From Bifidobacterium breve (lineage in GTDB: Bacteria; Actinomycetota; Acidimicrobiia; IMCC26256; PALSA-555): a DNA stretch of 7,213 nt. Location: contig CAMDCC010000156.1 of NCBI GenBank assembly GCA_945889545.1, forward strand, positions 1 to 7,213, given 5' to 3'. Position 1 is the first letter of the stretch, and every line of letters starts with the position of its first letter. The notes below the pieces were generated by a model. It saw only the letters and a list, made by a program, of their open reading frames with translations, did no database searches and had not been told where the DNA came from. The translations under genes and the position numbers were made by a program. Below are positions 6,229 through 7,213 of the stretch, one piece after another.

Positions 6229-7213
6229 TCATCTGGAGGGCCGGGGTTGAGTCCGAACCAGGTGCTTTGGGACCAGGCTTCCCCGGACCAGACGTTCCCG
6301 GACTTGGGCGACGGCCCCCGGGAGGTCGGTCACTTCGTGCTCCATGGCCCCGGTGGCCCGGGCGAACACGAACACGCACCGCCGGACCGGTTGGCCCAGC
6401 ACCGCTTCGAGCGCCAACGCGTAGGCCGCGCCTTGCGGCGTGTAGCGGGCGACGGCCGCGGCCACGTCGTCGTCGGAGGGGACCTGGTCGGTCTTGTAGT
6501 CGACGATGGTGAAGCCTTCGCCGTCCTCGATCAGCAGGTCGATGAACCCCTCGACGAGCACGCCGTCGATCCGGGCACCGACGGGCACCTCACGCCAGCA
6601 GCGAGCGCCCGTGGCAGTGGCCGAGCGAACCGTGGGTGCGGTGAGGACGCTTTCGGTGAGCGCGCGGATCTCGGCTTCGTGGTCGGGCACCTGCTCGGCG
6701 AGCGCCTGGGCGCGAGCGGTCTCGGCGACACCGGCACCCGACGCAAGGTCGATGGTCTGCAATACCGCGTGCACCGCGCGTCCGACGGCCGTACCCGCTC
6801 GCCCTCGGCGCCATGGGGCCGAGGGATCGGCCTCAACCTCTTCCTTCTCGATTTCGTCCCTCTCCGGGTCGTCCGCGTGCGCGAGCGCGGTCGCTGACAC
6901 CGAAGCGGGTTGTGCAGCGCGAGCGATTGAAGTCGAGCGGTCTTCGAGCCACCGCGCGCGAACGTCGGGATTCGCTGACTCGGGTGGCTTCCCGACTTGC
7001 TGGCGGGGCTGCGGCTTGGGTGGGTCGGGTGCGAGGTGGGTGACGCTCGCGCCATTGAGACGCGCCGCGACGCGGGCGGCGTGGCAATCGCTCTTGGTCT
7101 TGTGGTGAAGGCTCACGACCAGGTGGTCGCGAGCGCGGGTCATCGCCACGTAGAGCAGACGGAGTCGCTCGGCCGCCTCGTGGCGATCCTCTTCGGCCGC
7201 CGCGGCGTCGTAC
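6229..7213 (-). CDS. UvrD-family helicase with RecB-like nuclease domain, C-terminal part
   Basis: The gene enters from the right edge, and the last 327 residues are present. Numbering from the first full codon, residues 15-28 (ERLRLLYVAMTRAR) match motif VI of superfamily 1A helicases, with the Arg that contacts ATP. A low-complexity, charged linker follows at about 60-138. A PD-(D/E)XK nuclease domain of the RecB/AddAB kind then runs to about 300: GTAVGRAVHAVLQ (140-152) with the conserved His148, EGFIDLL with D225, IVDYKTD with D238 and K240, and QGAAY at 260-264. All metal-binding and catalytic positions I would expect appear present. Such proteins unwind and resect double-strand breaks for recombination, usually with a partner subunit not in this window. 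AddA-like and AdnA/B-like assignments remain open because the N-terminal motor is missing. The stop at 6231-6229 is 12 bases before the 58-residue frame. It has no evident link to the glycan genes. Confidence 0.93.
   Translation of the reverse strand, partial: YDAAAAEEDRHEAAERLRLLYVAMTRARDHLVVSLHHKTKSDCHAARVAARLNGASVTHLAPDPPKPQPRQQVGKPPESANPDVRARWLEDRSTSIARAAQPASVSATALAHADDPERDEIEKEEVEADPSAPWRRGRAGTAVGRAVHAVLQTIDLASGAGVAETARAQALAEQVPDHEAEIRALTESVLTAPTVRSATATGARCWREVPVGARIDGVLVEGFIDLLIEDGEGFTIVDYKTDQVPSDDDVAAAVARYTPQGAAYALALEAVLGQPVRRCVFVFARATGAMEHEVTDLPGAVAQVRERLVRGSLVPKHLVRTQPRPSR

Noticed and set aside
6137..6379. Minus-strand 80-codon frame overlapping the helicase end and the 58-codon frame
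   Set aside because: It is Pro/Gly/Arg-rich and most of it lies within the helicase gene in another frame. The 58-codon frame has the better codon-position pattern in the shared part.
5977..6897. Plus-strand open frame opposite the helicase end
   Set aside because: The nuclease motifs (GRAVH, IVDYKTD, QGAAY) are on the minus strand; this frame is low-complexity shadow sequence.

Overview
The window looks like chromosome of a high-GC actinobacterium. Coding third positions are mostly G or C, GTG and TTG starts are used, and TANNNT boxes sit 5-7 bases before start codons, as in actinobacterial leaderless promoters. The proteins recall Acidimicrobiia-like Actinomycetota, but that placement is a weak inference. 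I saw no RNA genes, insertion sequences, CRISPR arrays or phage genes.

Layout, left to right. (1) At the left edge a minus-strand nucleotide-sugar dehydrogenase (19-1221) is probably followed by another minus-strand gene that overlaps its stop codon by 4 bases and leaves the window. (2) A 116-base divergent region (1222-1337) holds a candidate promoter for each direction, a possible 13-codon leader reading frame ending on the dehydrogenase TTG start, and a 7+7 inverted repeat against one -10 box. (3) A plus-strand class I SAM-dependent methyltransferase (1338-2039) follows. (4) Converging on it with only 10 bases between stops is a two-gene minus-strand operon: an OafA/YrhL-type membrane acyltransferase with a C-terminal SGNH domain (3893-5983), then an overlapping polytopic membrane protein resembling GT-C glycosyltransferases (2050-3912). 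(5) On the right are a 58-residue minus-strand reading frame with good coding periodicity (6040-6216) and the C-terminal part of a UvrD-family helicase carrying a RecB-like nuclease domain (6229 to beyond the right edge).

The first five proteins fit a locus for making and decorating a surface glycan. A sugar nucleotide is oxidised to a uronic acid form, a sugar or lipid intermediate is methylated, a membrane enzyme transfers acyl groups, and a GT-C-type enzyme transfers a sugar from a lipid carrier outside the membrane. The helicase-nuclease belongs to DNA break processing and looks like an unrelated neighbour. I found no convincing new defence or mobile system. The most open items are the 58-residue reading frame, the overlapping leader frame, the inverted repeat at the methyltransferase promoter and the altered SGNH motif.
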